A DNA stretch of 64,000 bases from Hallerella sp963656065. Its GTDB lineage: Bacteria > Fibrobacterota > Fibrobacteria > Fibrobacterales > Fibrobacteraceae. Positions within the stretch are counted from its first letter, which is position 1, and each line of letters begins with the position of its first letter. The stretch lies in the NCBI GenBank assembly GCA_963656065.1, contig CAVKGV010000006.1, positions 62,001 through 126,000 of the forward strand, given 5' to 3'. The translations under genes were made by a program, and so were the position numbers. Below the pieces are notes generated by a model. That model saw only the letters and a program-made list of their open reading frames with translations. It was not told the DNA's origin and ran no database searches. Shown in pieces: positions 1-8,872 of the stretch.

Positions 1-1172
1 ATTGGCATATACATCGCAATCATCAGGAAGCCCACCGCTCCACCGAGGAACACCATGATCAAAGGCTCCATCATCGACGTGACGGCATCGATTGCGGCAT
101 CGACTTCTTCATCGTAAAAATCCGCCACTTTCAAGAGCATCCCACCGAGCTGTCCCGTCTTTTCTCCGACACCGACCATCTGGACGACCATCGCCGGAAA
201 AATTCCCGTTTCCTTCATCGGCTCCACGATGCTCTTACCGCCGGCAAGTCCCACCGCGATTTTCATGATTGCGTTTTCCACGGCCATGTTGCCCGAAGTC
301 TTCGCCGTCACCTGCAACGCTTCCGTCACCGAAACGCCCGCATTGAGAAGCGTTCCAAGCGTCCGGCTGAACCGCGCCACGGAGCTTTTCACCTGCAAAT
401 CGCCAAGTTTCGGGACCTTGAGCATGATTTTGTCCCATCCCAGGTGCAGCTTCGGGACTTTCATGATAACCTTGAACGCAACGATGATTGCCACCGCACC
501 CAAGATCCAGAAAGCCGCATAGTCACGAATTCCGTCGGAAAGGTTCATCACGACCTGCGTCGGCCACGGAAGTTCCCCGCCCGCTTCCATAAACGTCTGG
601 GCAAAGGTCGGCACGACAAACGACAGCATGAGAATCACGACAATGACCGCCACGATAGCGACCATTATCGGATACGTCAAGGCCTTTTTCACCTTGCGCA
701 CCAGACGTTCATTCGCCTCCTGGTAATCCGCAAGACGCGAGAGGATCCCATCGAGAATACCGCCCGCTTCACCTGCCGCGACCATGTTGCAATACAGCTT
801 GTCGAAAACCTTCGGATGCTGCGCGAGCGCATCGGCGAGACTCGAACCGCCGCTGATTGACATCGTGAGCTTGTGGACAACCGACTTCATCGCCGGATTT
901 TCCATCTGCTCTTCCAGAATGTTCAAACACTGGAGCATCGGAAGTCCCGCCGAGGTCATCGAACTGAACATTCGCGTAAAACGGGAAACGTCCTTCGACT
1001 TGATGCCCGAACCGATTTGAATCTTGATTTCAATCGGCTTGCGCTTGATGCTGTTTACGACCAGATGTTTCCGGCGGAGCAGCGATTCCGCTTCGATCTT
1101 CGACTTCGCTTCGATTTCGCCGTCGAACTGGTTCCCTTGGGTATTCTGCGCCTTGTAGAGAAAAACGGGCAT
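1..1172 (-). CDS. pilC: Type IV pilus inner-membrane platform protein PilC/GspF (partial, 3' end off window)
   Basis: Inner-membrane assembly platform of the type IV pilus, which couples the PilB/PilT motor ATPases to pilin polymerisation and retraction. The reverse strand is open from ATG at 1172 to the left edge. The N-terminus begins MPVFLYKAQN and contains a FTRMFSSMTSAGLPM segment typical of the first T2SSF domain, followed by AAGEAGGILDGIL and a hydrophobic helix near residues 170-190. A second T2SSF domain follows, with RFSRTLGTLLNAGVSV and VGEKTGQLGGML. The start lies 3 nt after the pilT stop, so the two are surely co-transcribed. The C-terminus is missing only because the window ends. 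Confidence 0.93.
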   Translation of the reverse strand, partial: MPVFLYKAQNTQGNQFDGEIEAKSKIEAESLLRRKHLVVNSIKRKPIEIKIQIGSGIKSKDVSRFTRMFSSMTSAGLPMLQCLNILEEQMENPAMKSVVHKLTMSISGGSSLADALAQHPKVFDKLYCNMVAAGEAGGILDGILSRLADYQEANERLVRKVKKALTYPIMVAIVAVIVVILMLSFVVPTFAQTFMEAGGELPWPTQVVMNLSDGIRDYAAFWILGAVAIIVAFKVIMKVPKLHLGWDKIMLKVPKLGDLQVKSSVARFSRTLGTLLNAGVSVTEALQVTAKTSGNMAVENAIMKIAVGLAGGKSIVEPMKETGIFPAMVVQMVGVGEKTGQLGGMLLKVADFYDEEVDAAIDAVTSMMEPLIMVFLGGAVGFLMIAMYMP

Positions 1173-1175
1173 CGG

Positions 1176-2243
1176 TTAAACTCCCACCTTTTCGAGGTCT
1201 TTTTCGAGCTGCGCCGGATCCGGGGACTTCGCCACCGCTTCGAAATGGTCCAACTTGCCTTGACGGACCAGTTCCGCAAGCCGCATGTTCATCGTGTTCA
1301 TCCCGAACTTCTGCCCGATTTCAATCATCGAGCCAATCTGGTGCGTTTTGTTGTCGCGAATCAGCGCCCGAATAGCCGGGGTAACGTTCATCACCTCGTA
1401 GCACATCACGCGACCGCCACCGATTTTCGGAAGGAGCATCTGACACACAACGCCCTGGAGCACGAACGAAAGCTGCGTCCGGACGGTCTGCTGTTCGCCC
1501 TGTGGGAAAGCGTCCACGATACGGTTAATCGTCTGGACAGCGGAATTGGTATGGAGCGTCGCAAGCGTCAAGTGTCCCGTTTCCGCAATCGTCAAAGCGG
1601 CGCGGATCGTTTCGAGATCGCGCATTTCGCCGATGAGAACGATATCCGGGTCCTGCCGCAAGGCCATCTTGAGCGCCTGGGAAAAACTCTTCGTATCATT
1701 TCCGACTTCGCGCTGGTTCACCATGCAATTCTGGTGCTTGTGCAAAAATTCAATCGGATCTTCAATCGTCAAAATATGCTCGTGGCGTTCCTTGTTGATC
1801 TTGTCTATCATTGCGGCGAGCGTCGTCGATTTACCGGAACCCGTAGAACCCGTCACGAGGACAAGCCCGGAAGGCCGCGTCGTAAATTCCGCGATGATGG
1901 GCGGAAGGTCAAGCTCCTTGAAAGTCTTGATCCTGAGCGGGATAATTCGAAGCGCAAGTGCGACACAACCGCGTTGCAAGTAGGCATTCGCACGAAAGCG
2001 CGCCAAATTCGAAATTCCAAACGAAAAGTCGCATTCCTTGTTCTGTTCGAAAGACTTTTTCTGGAGGTCGTTCATCAGGCTGTAAGTCATGCGCATCGTC
2101 TCTTCCGGGGAAAGTTTTTCAGTCCCCATCGGCGCGAGCTTTCCCGCCAAGCGGAGCATCGGGGGAATCCCCGCGGTAATGTGCAAGTCCGAAGCGCCAC
2201 GCTTCACCATTTCAGCCAAAAGTTCTTGGATATTGTATGCCAT
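1176..2243 (-). CDS. pilT: Type IV pilus retraction ATPase PilT
   Basis: Hexameric ATPase that powers pilus retraction and twitching motility. In the 355-residue product I see a Walker A GSTGSGKST at about 132-140, an Asp box EDPIEFLHKH at 161-170, a Walker B DIVLIGEMRD near 200-209, a His box ending TLATLHTNS at about 227-234, and the PilT-specific AIRALIRD signature at about 290-297. The ATG at 2243 (MAYNIQELL) was chosen over the longer frame because homology to PilT begins there. The gene sits immediately upstream of pilC and is divergent from the thioredoxin-like gene, with a gap of about 29 bp. Confidence 0.95.
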   Translation of the reverse strand: MAYNIQELLAEMVKRGASDLHITAGIPPMLRLAGKLAPMGTEKLSPEETMRMTYSLMNDLQKKSFEQNKECDFSFGISNLARFRANAYLQRGCVALALRIIPLRIKTFKELDLPPIIAEFTTRPSGLVLVTGSTGSGKSTTLAAMIDKINKERHEHILTIEDPIEFLHKHQNCMVNQREVGNDTKSFSQALKMALRQDPDIVLIGEMRDLETIRAALTIAETGHLTLATLHTNSAVQTINRIVDAFPQGEQQTVRTQLSFVLQGVVCQMLLPKIGGGRVMCYEVMNVTPAIRALIRDNKTHQIGSMIEIGQKFGMNTMNMRLAELVRQGKLDHFEAVAKSPDPAQLEKDLEKVGV

Positions 2244-2272
2244 GTTTTGAATATAACTAAATTGAAGTTTCG

Positions 2273-2749
2273 ATGAACTTTTTTTCAAAAATCGCATTGG
2301 CTTTTTTTTCCCTGTGGTGTTTTTGCGAAACGTCGTGCAGCGACGCCGCCTACGACCGCATTCCCGAGAAAATCGAAGGCTACGAAGGAATTCATCTCTT
2401 TATTTTCCACGCTTCCTGGTGCGCCTACTGCAACCAGGAAATTCCCCTTTTGAAATCGCTATACAGGGAATACGCTCCCTGCGGCGTACATTTTCTCGGT
2501 GTAAACGAAGACGATTCAAAAGAAATCATGGACGATTTCGTCAAGGAACGGGAAATTCCCTACCCGGTCATCCATTGGGATTTTTCCCTGATGAAAAAGT
2601 TCGGCCATCCGCGAGCGATACCGTCGCACTTTCTCATCGACAGTTCGGGAAACATCGCCCTCCGAAAAATCGGGACGCTGGATTCCGCAGAAACCCGAAA
2701 GAAACTCGACAGTCTGCTGGGAGAATCGCTCAGGAATTGTCGTCCATAA
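2273..2749 (+). CDS. TlpA/AhpC-like thioredoxin-fold protein, exported
   Basis: 158 residues with an N-terminal hydrophobic segment ending in a cysteine-rich stretch (FCETSCSDA), so probably exported as a lipoprotein or by signal peptide. The active-site motif WCAYC (about residues 46-50) sits in a thioredoxin context (FHASWCAYCNQEIPLL), followed by GVNEDDSKE and the cis-proline region AIPSHFLIDSSG. TlpA-type proteins reduce periplasmic disulfides or act in cytochrome maturation; the partner here is unknown. The 3' end overlaps convergently with epmA by 20 bp. Confidence 0.82.
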   Translation: MNFFSKIALAFFSLWCFCETSCSDAAYDRIPEKIEGYEGIHLFIFHASWCAYCNQEIPLLKSLYREYAPCGVHFLGVNEDDSKEIMDDFVKEREIPYPVIHWDFSLMKKFGHPRAIPSHFLIDSSGNIALRKIGTLDSAETRKKLDSLLGESLRNCRP

Positions 2750-3686
2750 ACAGGACGACTTCTTCGATTTTTTTCTTTCCCAAGGCGAGCATGTAGAGAC
2801 GGTCAAGTCCCATCGCCACGCCGGAAGCTTTCGGCATCCCGTGTTCTAGTGCGGCAAGGAAACGTTCGTCCATCGCCGGGACAGGCTTTCCATGCGCCTT
2901 GCGCCACGCGATGTCCGCTTCAAAGCGACGCCGCTGCTCTGCGGGATCCGTCAGTTCTTCGTAGCCGTTACAAAGCTCCATGTTTTCGATATAGAGTTCA
3001 AAGCGTTTCGCCACCCTGTCGCCCGAGGAATTGGTATAAGTCTCCGCAAGAGCCGCACAGCTTTCGGGATAGTCCATCAAAAATTGCGGGCATTCCTTTC
3101 CGAGATGCGGTTCCACGAGCGTCACCATCAGATAGTTCCACCAGTCTTCGCGCGAAAATGAATCCGAACCTTCCACGTCGGGCACATCGCCCTTTTTCAA
3201 AGCTCGCCGAAAATCGTCCGCACTTGCCGTAAACGGATCCACCCCCACATACCGCAAATACGCATCGCGAAAACGGAGACGCTCCGCCTGCACCGGCTTT
3301 CCGAGAATTTCCGCCGCAAGATCTTCGACCTCTTCCATCAATGTTTCAAAAGGCATCCCGACGCGGTACCATTCCACCAGTTCAAATTCCGAATTGTGTT
3401 TTTGCCCGACTTCATCGACGCGAAAAGCGTGGGCGATTTCAAAGATGTCGCCAAAACCCGAAGCGAGAAGCCGCTTCAAGTGAAACTCGGGACTAGTCAT
3501 CAGATAGCGGGTCGGTGTTCCCAGCGTTTCAAAATAATCCAGATGGGCGTCCGTTCCGCTAGCACGCGAAAGCACCGGCGTGTTGACTTCCAGAACACCG
3601 CGAGCTTTAAAAAAATTCCGCACCTTTTCGGAAAGCGAAAGGCGCGCCTTCCATGTATCCAAATCACAGTTCGGTCGAAAATCCAT
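2730..3686 (-). CDS. epmA: EF-P lysine ligase EpmA (GenX/PoxA; class II LysRS paralogue)
   Basis: 318 residues homologous to the catalytic core of class II lysyl-tRNA synthetase, without the N-terminal anticodon-binding OB domain. Motif 2 is visible as FEIAHAFRVDE followed by HNSEFELVEWY, and motif 3 as GVAMGLDRLYMLALG near the C-terminus. EpmA attaches (R)-beta-lysine to a conserved Lys of elongation factor P, helping translation of polyproline. The family assignment rests on the short length and the LNTP/LSRASGTDAHLDYF-like N-terminal region. Neither efp nor epmB lies in this window. Confidence 0.9.
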   Translation of the reverse strand: MDFRPNCDLDTWKARLSLSEKVRNFFKARGVLEVNTPVLSRASGTDAHLDYFETLGTPTRYLMTSPEFHLKRLLASGFGDIFEIAHAFRVDEVGQKHNSEFELVEWYRVGMPFETLMEEVEDLAAEILGKPVQAERLRFRDAYLRYVGVDPFTASADDFRRALKKGDVPDVEGSDSFSREDWWNYLMVTLVEPHLGKECPQFLMDYPESCAALAETYTNSSGDRVAKRFELYIENMELCNGYEELTDPAEQRRRFEADIAWRKAHGKPVPAMDERFLAALEHGMPKASGVAMGLDRLYMLALGKKKIEEVVLFMDDNS

Positions 3687-3698
3687 CGGAGCAAAAAC

Positions 3699-4814
3699 CT
3701 ATTCCTGCACACAGCGGACGGAAAGCCCGAATTTTTTATCGACCGACGCCTTTTCCAGAGCGTTTGCATCCGCGAAAAGATTCCGGACAAAGCCACGCGA
3801 AGCATCTTCCTCGGAAGCGGTCCAGAAGTAAGTTCCTTCGCCCGCCAATGCGCAAATCCCGTTCTGGTTGAAATATCCGCCAAAAACAACGGTTACCGAG
3901 AAGTCGGCCACATCTGCCGAGGAAAGGCTTTCAAAGTCTTCGTCCGTCGCCGTCCGGAATCCTTCAGGGCAAGCCAGTTTCGCCTGGTCAAACGGATAAA
4001 GCCTTCCATATTTTTCACAGTTCAGCGAATCGCCGTCATAACATGCGGAAGAATCCGGGATATCAAAGGCGAGATTGTCAATCATCCAGATTTTTTCGCC
4101 AAAGCGTTCCACGCGATACAAGCGACCGTCCCGCGGATCGGTTACGCTTCCGATGACCGGGCAGCGGACAGGCGCATTCAGGGAATCCAGCCGGGAGTTC
4201 AGCGAATCGCCAAAGGCGCTGCAATAGTAAAAGCGTTTTTTCGCTAGCGCAAAATCCGCCGGATCCGCAGAGAGAATTTCCGCAGCCACGGAATCCAGCG
4301 GCAAAAACGTCGAATCTTCAAACGTCGAGTTCCAGCGTTTCGCCAGTTCAAACGGCGAATTCCAGAAAACGTCCCGGTTCAAGGAATCCATCAGAACCTG
4401 CATCCGGGAAGGCATCGGAACGTTTACTTTTTTGGAAACAAGTTTCTGCGGATTTTCCGCACAGGCGCTTGAATCCGGAGCGTCCGCGCGAAGGAACGAC
4501 GAATCGGTCCGAGCCGTGCAAGCCTCCAGGCAAGCCGCGACTTCCTTCTTCTTGCAAGATTCCCACAAAAGCGTATCTACCTTGACCATCACGGGCTTCA
4601 TGAATTTTTTGTTTTTCCGAATCGCAGCGAGCGTCTTTCCATAAAGTTCAATCGCCAGCGTATCGCCCGACTTTCCCCGTTCCGCAATCTCCGCCAAAGA
4701 TTCCGCACACGCCTTTTCTCCGTTTGCCTTGGAACAGGCCTTGGATACTTTCGGGGCGGCGGCAAACAGAGCACTTGCACAAAGAAGGGACGCTATCAAA
4801 AAAAACTTTTTCAT
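3699..4814 (-). CDS. Exported FISUMP-domain protein
   Basis: 371 residues from ATG 4814 (MKKFFLIASLLCASALFAAA), which opens with a clear signal peptide; the longer frame from 4850 would bury that signal. The middle, about residues 25-230, is rich in Ser, Asp and Lys and has no domain I recognise. The C-terminal third is a Fibrobacter major-paralogue (FISUMP) domain: RVERFGEKIWMIDNLAF, then YGRLYPFDQAKLACPEGFR, then YFWTASE and a final FGLSVRCVQE. This domain family is abundant in Fibrobacter; its function is not established. It is divergent from sufS, separated by about 80 bp. Confidence 0.85.
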   Translation of the reverse strand: MKKFFLIASLLCASALFAAAPKVSKACSKANGEKACAESLAEIAERGKSGDTLAIELYGKTLAAIRKNKKFMKPVMVKVDTLLWESCKKKEVAACLEACTARTDSSFLRADAPDSSACAENPQKLVSKKVNVPMPSRMQVLMDSLNRDVFWNSPFELAKRWNSTFEDSTFLPLDSVAAEILSADPADFALAKKRFYYCSAFGDSLNSRLDSLNAPVRCPVIGSVTDPRDGRLYRVERFGEKIWMIDNLAFDIPDSSACYDGDSLNCEKYGRLYPFDQAKLACPEGFRTATDEDFESLSSADVADFSVTVVFGGYFNQNGICALAGEGTYFWTASEEDASRGFVRNLFADANALEKASVDKKFGLSVRCVQE

Positions 4815-4895
4815 GGTTATAATATAGAAATTCGGAAGGAAAATTCGCACTCAACAAAACCAACCTACCCCATCCATTTTTCTATCTTCTAGCCC

Positions 4896-6131
4896 ATGAG
4901 TTACAACGTAGATGAAATTCGCAAGCAGTTCCCCGTCCTCGCCCTGCACGATCAAGACGCAAAGCCTTTCGCCTATCTCGACAGCACCGCGACGGCGCAA
5001 AAACCGGAACAGGTCATCCAAGCCATGGACGATTTTTACCGCAAGCATTACAGCTCGGTAAAGCGCGGCATCTACGCCATGACCGCCGAAGCGACAGACG
5101 CCTACGAAGCCTCCCGGAAAAAAGTCGCAAACTTCATCAACGCGCGGAGCGAACGCGAGATCGTCTTTACGCGTGGAACGACGGACAGCATCAATCTCGC
5201 CGCCTGGAGCTACGGACTTGGATTTTTAAAACCCGGCGATGAAATTCTCGTCAGCGCCCTGGAACATCACGCAAACATCGTCCCGTGGCAACTCGTCGGA
5301 AACGTCTGCAAGACAAAACTCAAGGTCATCCCTGTCGCCGATGACGGGAATCTGCTCCTCGAAAAAATTCCCGAACTCATCGTTCCCGGCAAGACAAAGA
5401 TTGTCGCGGTCACACATATCAGCAACTCGATAGGGACAGAGAATCCCATTGCGGAAATCATCCGCACCGTTCGAAAGATCGATCCGGAAATCAAGATTCT
5501 CATCGACGCGGCCCAAAGCGCACCCCACGTTAAAATCGACGTCCAAGCACTCGACTGCGACTTTCTCGCCTTTTCCGGCCACAAGATGTACGGACCGACA
5601 GGCATCGGCGTCCTCTACGGCAAATACGAACTCTTAGAAAAAATGCCCCCGATGCAAGGTGGCGGCGAGATGATCGACCACGTCACGTTTGAAAAGACGA
5701 CATTTGCCCTTCCTCCGGATAAGTTCGAAGCGGGAACGCCTCCCATCGCAGAAGTCATCGGACTCGGCGCGGCAATCGATTGGATAAACCAAATCGGCAT
5801 CGAAGCGATTTCCTCTCATGAGCAGGAAATTTTACGGTATGCACAGGGAAAGCTTTCCGAAATTCCCGGCCTGCATATTTTGGGAAATCCGAAAAAACGC
5901 GGTGCGCTTCTCAGCTTTGTCCTAGACGCAGCACACCCGCACGATGCCGCGGCACTTCTCGACGAAAGCGGAGTTGCCGTTCGTAGCGGTCATCACTGCG
6001 CAGAACCGGTCATGACCCGCTTTGGCGTCCCGGCGACGATTCGCGCGAGTTTCGGAGCCTATTCCGAAAAATGGGAAATCGATCGCCTTGTCGAAGGATT
6101 GCAGCGCGTCAACCGGATTTTCAAGATTTAA
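4896..6131 (+). CDS. sufS: Cysteine desulfurase SufS
   Basis: 411-residue PLP-dependent group II cysteine desulfurase, providing sulfur for Fe-S cluster assembly. The PLP lysine is Lys230 in FSGHKMYGPTG. The catalytic cysteine is Cys368 in RSGHHCAEP, the class II SufS/CsdA signature. Also present are HHANIVPW (about 124-131) and FEAGTPP (278-283). Length matches the family. No sufB, sufC, sufD or sufU lies next to it, so it stands alone here. Its stop overlaps the stop of the convergent GtrA gene by 4 bp. Confidence 0.95.
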   Translation: MSYNVDEIRKQFPVLALHDQDAKPFAYLDSTATAQKPEQVIQAMDDFYRKHYSSVKRGIYAMTAEATDAYEASRKKVANFINARSEREIVFTRGTTDSINLAAWSYGLGFLKPGDEILVSALEHHANIVPWQLVGNVCKTKLKVIPVADDGNLLLEKIPELIVPGKTKIVAVTHISNSIGTENPIAEIIRTVRKIDPEIKILIDAAQSAPHVKIDVQALDCDFLAFSGHKMYGPTGIGVLYGKYELLEKMPPMQGGGEMIDHVTFEKTTFALPPDKFEAGTPPIAEVIGLGAAIDWINQIGIEAISSHEQEILRYAQGKLSEIPGLHILGNPKKRGALLSFVLDAAHPHDAAALLDESGVAVRSGHHCAEPVMTRFGVPATIRASFGAYSEKWEIDRLVEGLQRVNRIFKI

Positions 6132-6514
6132 CGTTTAAACACAAAGTAACGATACAAAAGAAAACTGACGACGACGTAGGCGATGTTGGCAAGGACATTC
6201 GCAAAAAATCCTGCGCTCAAAAAATCTCCGGCAGAAGGCAACGCATCTTTCAGCGATTCCAATACGAATAAATTCACCAGATAGGCGCAGACAAAGACCA
6301 GGAGAAACCGGAATATTTCCTTGCCTTTCTGATTTTGGCTTCTAAAATTTAGGCGACGATTCATCCAATACGAATTGATCCCGCCAGCGACAAATCCCAG
6401 GAAATTCGAAAGTTCCAGATTCCAACCGAGAAGCTCGTACAGAATCCAAACGACGCACAAAGTAATCAGCGTATTGACGATTCCGATTAGATTGTATTTT
6501 ATAAAATGGAACAT
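6128..6514 (-). CDS. GtrA-like four-helix membrane protein
   Basis: 128-residue membrane protein with about four hydrophobic helices (residues roughly 8-27, 37-53, 70-90 and 98-120). The start FHFIKYNLIGIVNTLI and the motif NYWMNRRLNFRS-like stretch after helix 2 are characteristic of the GtrA family, which is thought to translocate or flip lipid-linked sugars for polysaccharide modification. It starts 9 nt after the deaminase gene and is probably the last gene of that operon. Confidence 0.87.
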   Translation of the reverse strand: MFHFIKYNLIGIVNTLITLCVVWILYELLGWNLELSNFLGFVAGGINSYWMNRRLNFRSQNQKGKEIFRFLLVFVCAYLVNLFVLESLKDALPSAGDFLSAGFFANVLANIAYVVVSFLLYRYFVFKR

Positions 6515-6523
6515 CCAAAACCT

Positions 6524-7771
6524 TTACCGCATTTGGCAAAAACGGCTTCGAAATTCTTTTTCGATTTCCTCTTCCCCAAAAATTTTCCGATTTTCCATCA
6601 AGATGTTTCCATCGCAAATCACCGTATCGATTACGGTTGAATTCGCCGCATAGACAAAATTCGAAACGACATTTCCCGTTGCAAAGCAAGGCGCATCCAA
6701 ATTCAAAAGCAGCGCATCGGCAAGAAATCCCTCGGCAATTTTTCCGGCATGGATTCCAAACGCCTCCGCCCCGTTCCACGTCGCCATTTTGAGCGTTTCC
6801 TCTGCCGAAAGCACAGTCGGATTCCCGGATGTCATCTTGGCCAGCAGCGAAGCGAACTTCATCTCTTCCCGCATGTCCAAATTGTTGTTCGAAGCGGCGC
6901 CGTCCGTTCCGAGCGAAACGCGAATTCCCCGATCCAAAAAAGGCTTGATGCGGAATGTTCCACTCGAAAGTTTCATGTTCGAACAGGGATTGTGCGCACA
7001 TGTCACCCGCCGTTTTGCGAGAATATCCAGGTCGCGTTCCGAGACGTGCACCAGATGGGCAGCCACGGTCCGCTCCGAAAGGAATCCAATCGAATCCAGA
7101 TATTCCACCGGAGAAAGTCCGCGGGTCGGTGAGACGCTCCGATTTTCTTCCCCGAGCGTTTCCGCCAAATGGATGTGCAGAGGCAAGTTAAACTTTTCCG
7201 AATATTCCCGGCAAAGGCGGAGGCATTTTTCCGTATTCGTATAAATCGCATGAGGCGCGACAGCCAATCGAATTTTGCCCGTTAATTTAGGTGCATTCTC
7301 TTCGATAAATCGGAATTTTTCTTCAACATCCGGTGTTAGGGAATCAGCCAATGCGACTCCTATCGAAGCCCGCACGCCGAGTTCTTCCGCGGCCCGAATC
7401 GTCTCCGCCAGATACCAATACATATCGGCAAAAAACACGGTTCCCGAACGGATCATTTCCAAGATGGCATAACGGGACGCCACATAGACGTCACTTGGCG
7501 AAAGCTTCGCCTCGCGCGGCCAGATATAATCTTTCAGCCAAATGTCCAAGGGAACATCGTCCGAAAGTCCACGGCAAAAAGTCATCGCCGCATGGGTATG
7601 CGTGTTGTAAAAAGCGGGAACAATCGCAAAATGCGAAGCGTTGATTACTTTATCCGAAATTTCCGCAGGAATCGTTTTTTCCGGCGCAATTTTTTTAAAT
7701 ACTTTGTCCTCAATCAGAATGTCCTTCCTGTCATTTTCAAGAAGAACCGATTTCAGGATAATGCGTTGCAT
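6524..7771 (-). CDS. mtaD: Amidohydrolase, MTA/S-adenosylhomocysteine deaminase type (possible aminofutalosine deaminase)
   Basis: 415-residue metal-dependent deaminase of the TRZ/ATZ branch. Metal ligands are visible in NTHTHAAM (near residue 55), HIHLAET (around 200), and the later Asp in SLGTDGAASNNNLDM. The latter signature is strong for the MTA/SAH deaminase group, which converts adenosine-type nucleosides to inosine-type products. Start ATG 7771 follows a good ribosome site (GAGG) and overlaps the upstream gene by 19 nt. Because the organism appears to use the futalosine route (mqnC in this window), an aminofutalosine deaminase (MqnX) role is a real alternative; sequence alone does not separate them. 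Confidence 0.8.
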   Translation of the reverse strand: MQRIILKSVLLENDRKDILIEDKVFKKIAPEKTIPAEISDKVINASHFAIVPAFYNTHTHAAMTFCRGLSDDVPLDIWLKDYIWPREAKLSPSDVYVASRYAILEMIRSGTVFFADMYWYLAETIRAAEELGVRASIGVALADSLTPDVEEKFRFIEENAPKLTGKIRLAVAPHAIYTNTEKCLRLCREYSEKFNLPLHIHLAETLGEENRSVSPTRGLSPVEYLDSIGFLSERTVAAHLVHVSERDLDILAKRRVTCAHNPCSNMKLSSGTFRIKPFLDRGIRVSLGTDGAASNNNLDMREEMKFASLLAKMTSGNPTVLSAEETLKMATWNGAEAFGIHAGKIAEGFLADALLLNLDAPCFATGNVVSNFVYAANSTVIDTVICDGNILMENRKIFGEEEIEKEFRSRFCQMR

Positions 7772-8427
7772 AAAAACCTCACAGAAGTCAAAATCCATTC
7801 CCAGGCAAATTCCAATCCTGCCCTAGTCCACGCAAAGCCTCCACGAAAGCCGCGAATGCAGGTCTCTGCGATAAACGGAATCCAGAACAAATTAAAAAAG
7901 AAAATCGCCGAATACGAAAAAAGGTAGCCATAAACTTGTAAATCCGTCTGGCGAGGACGCGCATCCCGAAAAACGCTTCCCACGTGAAACGCGAGAAAAA
8001 AACCGGTTGCGATTTGCACCACGAATTTCGCTTCCGGAATCAGCAGGCAAGAAAGCGATGCCGAGCAAAAGGCGAAAAGGGGAAACGAATAAGGTGAAAG
8101 GGCGATTGCAGGGTTCGGGTTGCCGCTAAACGTAACCATTCCGCCCTTCTCCGCATGGGCAACGAACGATTTCACCCGGCGAAACGAAAGGATTGCGAAA
8201 ACCGTATGGTTCAGCTCATGGCAAAAGGTTTCCCAAAATTCCAGATTACGATGTAAAAAGGACAGGACAATCTGTACCAAAAGATAAACCGCCACCCCGA
8301 TTTCGAGCGGCAAGAAAATTTTCCAATCCTGCAAAAAAGAATTCCACACAAGGAATAGCTCGCGTCCAAAGGCGGCAGACAAAAAAAGGAAAATTCCGGA
8401 AAAAAGAAATCGGAAAAGCATTCGCAT
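7753..8427 (-). CDS. M50-like membrane metalloprotease
   Basis: 224 residues, strongly hydrophobic, with several membrane segments (about 5-25, 37-57, 105-125, 130-150, 165-185). A zinc-binding motif HELNH is at residues 70-74, inside FWETFCHELNHTVFAIL, as in the M50B-like group of intramembrane metallopeptidases. The expected later NPD-type ligand motif is not clear; GNPNPA (about 100) is a weak candidate. Start ATG 8427 overlaps the upstream lipoprotein stop (TGATG), implying translational coupling. Substrate unknown. Confidence 0.68.
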   Translation of the reverse strand: MRMLFRFLFSGIFLFLSAAFGRELFLVWNSFLQDWKIFLPLEIGVAVYLLVQIVLSFLHRNLEFWETFCHELNHTVFAILSFRRVKSFVAHAEKGGMVTFSGNPNPAIALSPYSFPLFAFCSASLSCLLIPEAKFVVQIATGFFLAFHVGSVFRDARPRQTDLQVYGYLFSYSAIFFFNLFWIPFIAETCIRGFRGGFAWTRAGLEFAWEWILTSVRFLCNALS

Positions 8428-8636
8428 CAACGGCTCATGTCCAGCGAATCCAGTTCATTTCGCAGCTCGGATTCTACCGTTCGAGCGCTATCGAGCGAAG
8501 CCTTGGCTCTGCCTATCTGCTGTTTCAACAGATCAATTTCAGCCTGTTTTTTTGCTATTTCCCGTTCCGCATCCGGGTCGGAACAGGCGGAGAAAGCTAG
8601 CAGCAAAGATACTATGACTATCAACCGGTAAAGCAT
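8427..8636 (-). CDS. Small lipoprotein with coiled coil
   Basis: 69 residues from ATG 8636 (MLYRLIVIVSLL), preceded by an AAGGAA ribosome site; the in-frame ATG 21 bp upstream has no such site. A lipobox LLAFSAC gives a predicted N-terminal lipid-modified Cys. The rest (about 25-65) is a charged, heptad-like helix (AEREIAKKQAEIDLLKQQIG). First gene of the four-gene minus-strand run ending with GtrA. Function unknown. Confidence 0.75.
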   Translation of the reverse strand: MLYRLIVIVSLLLAFSACSDPDAEREIAKKQAEIDLLKQQIGRAKASLDSARTVESELRNELDSLDMSR

Positions 8637-8809
8637 CGGAAATTCCTTGAAAAGCACAAATCCTAATTTAACAATTCAAAAGAAGCGAGCGTCCCGGAAC
8701 AGAGGATCTAGCGACATAAATTCCTTCTTTCAAAAAGAATCCGTTTTCTCCGGCAAAGGATGACTCATTCCGTAGCCCACTTTTATTTTAATTTGACTTG
8801 TGACAGATT

Positions 8810-8838
8810 TTGACAAACACGGTTTATATCTTTATAAA
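8810..8838 (+). promoter_or_regulatory. Near-consensus sigma-70-type promoter
   Basis: TTGACA at 8810-8815 and TATAAA at 8833-8838, separated by exactly 17 nt. It lies about 35 nt upstream of the tandem-repeat protein start at 8873 in an AT-rich stretch. This is the cleanest promoter I can see in the window. Confidence 0.7.
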
Positions 8839-8872
8839 AGATTTTATTTTCCAAAAAGGAGATGTTTCCGAC

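Noticed and set aside
873..2276. 467-codon plus-strand frame opposite pilT and pilC
   Set aside because: It is the reverse-complement shadow of the well-supported pilT and pilC genes and has an Arg/His/Phe-rich, featureless product.
2273..2297. Longer PilT start at 2297
   Set aside because: It would overlap the start of the divergent thioredoxin-like gene and adds 18 residues with no PilT similarity.
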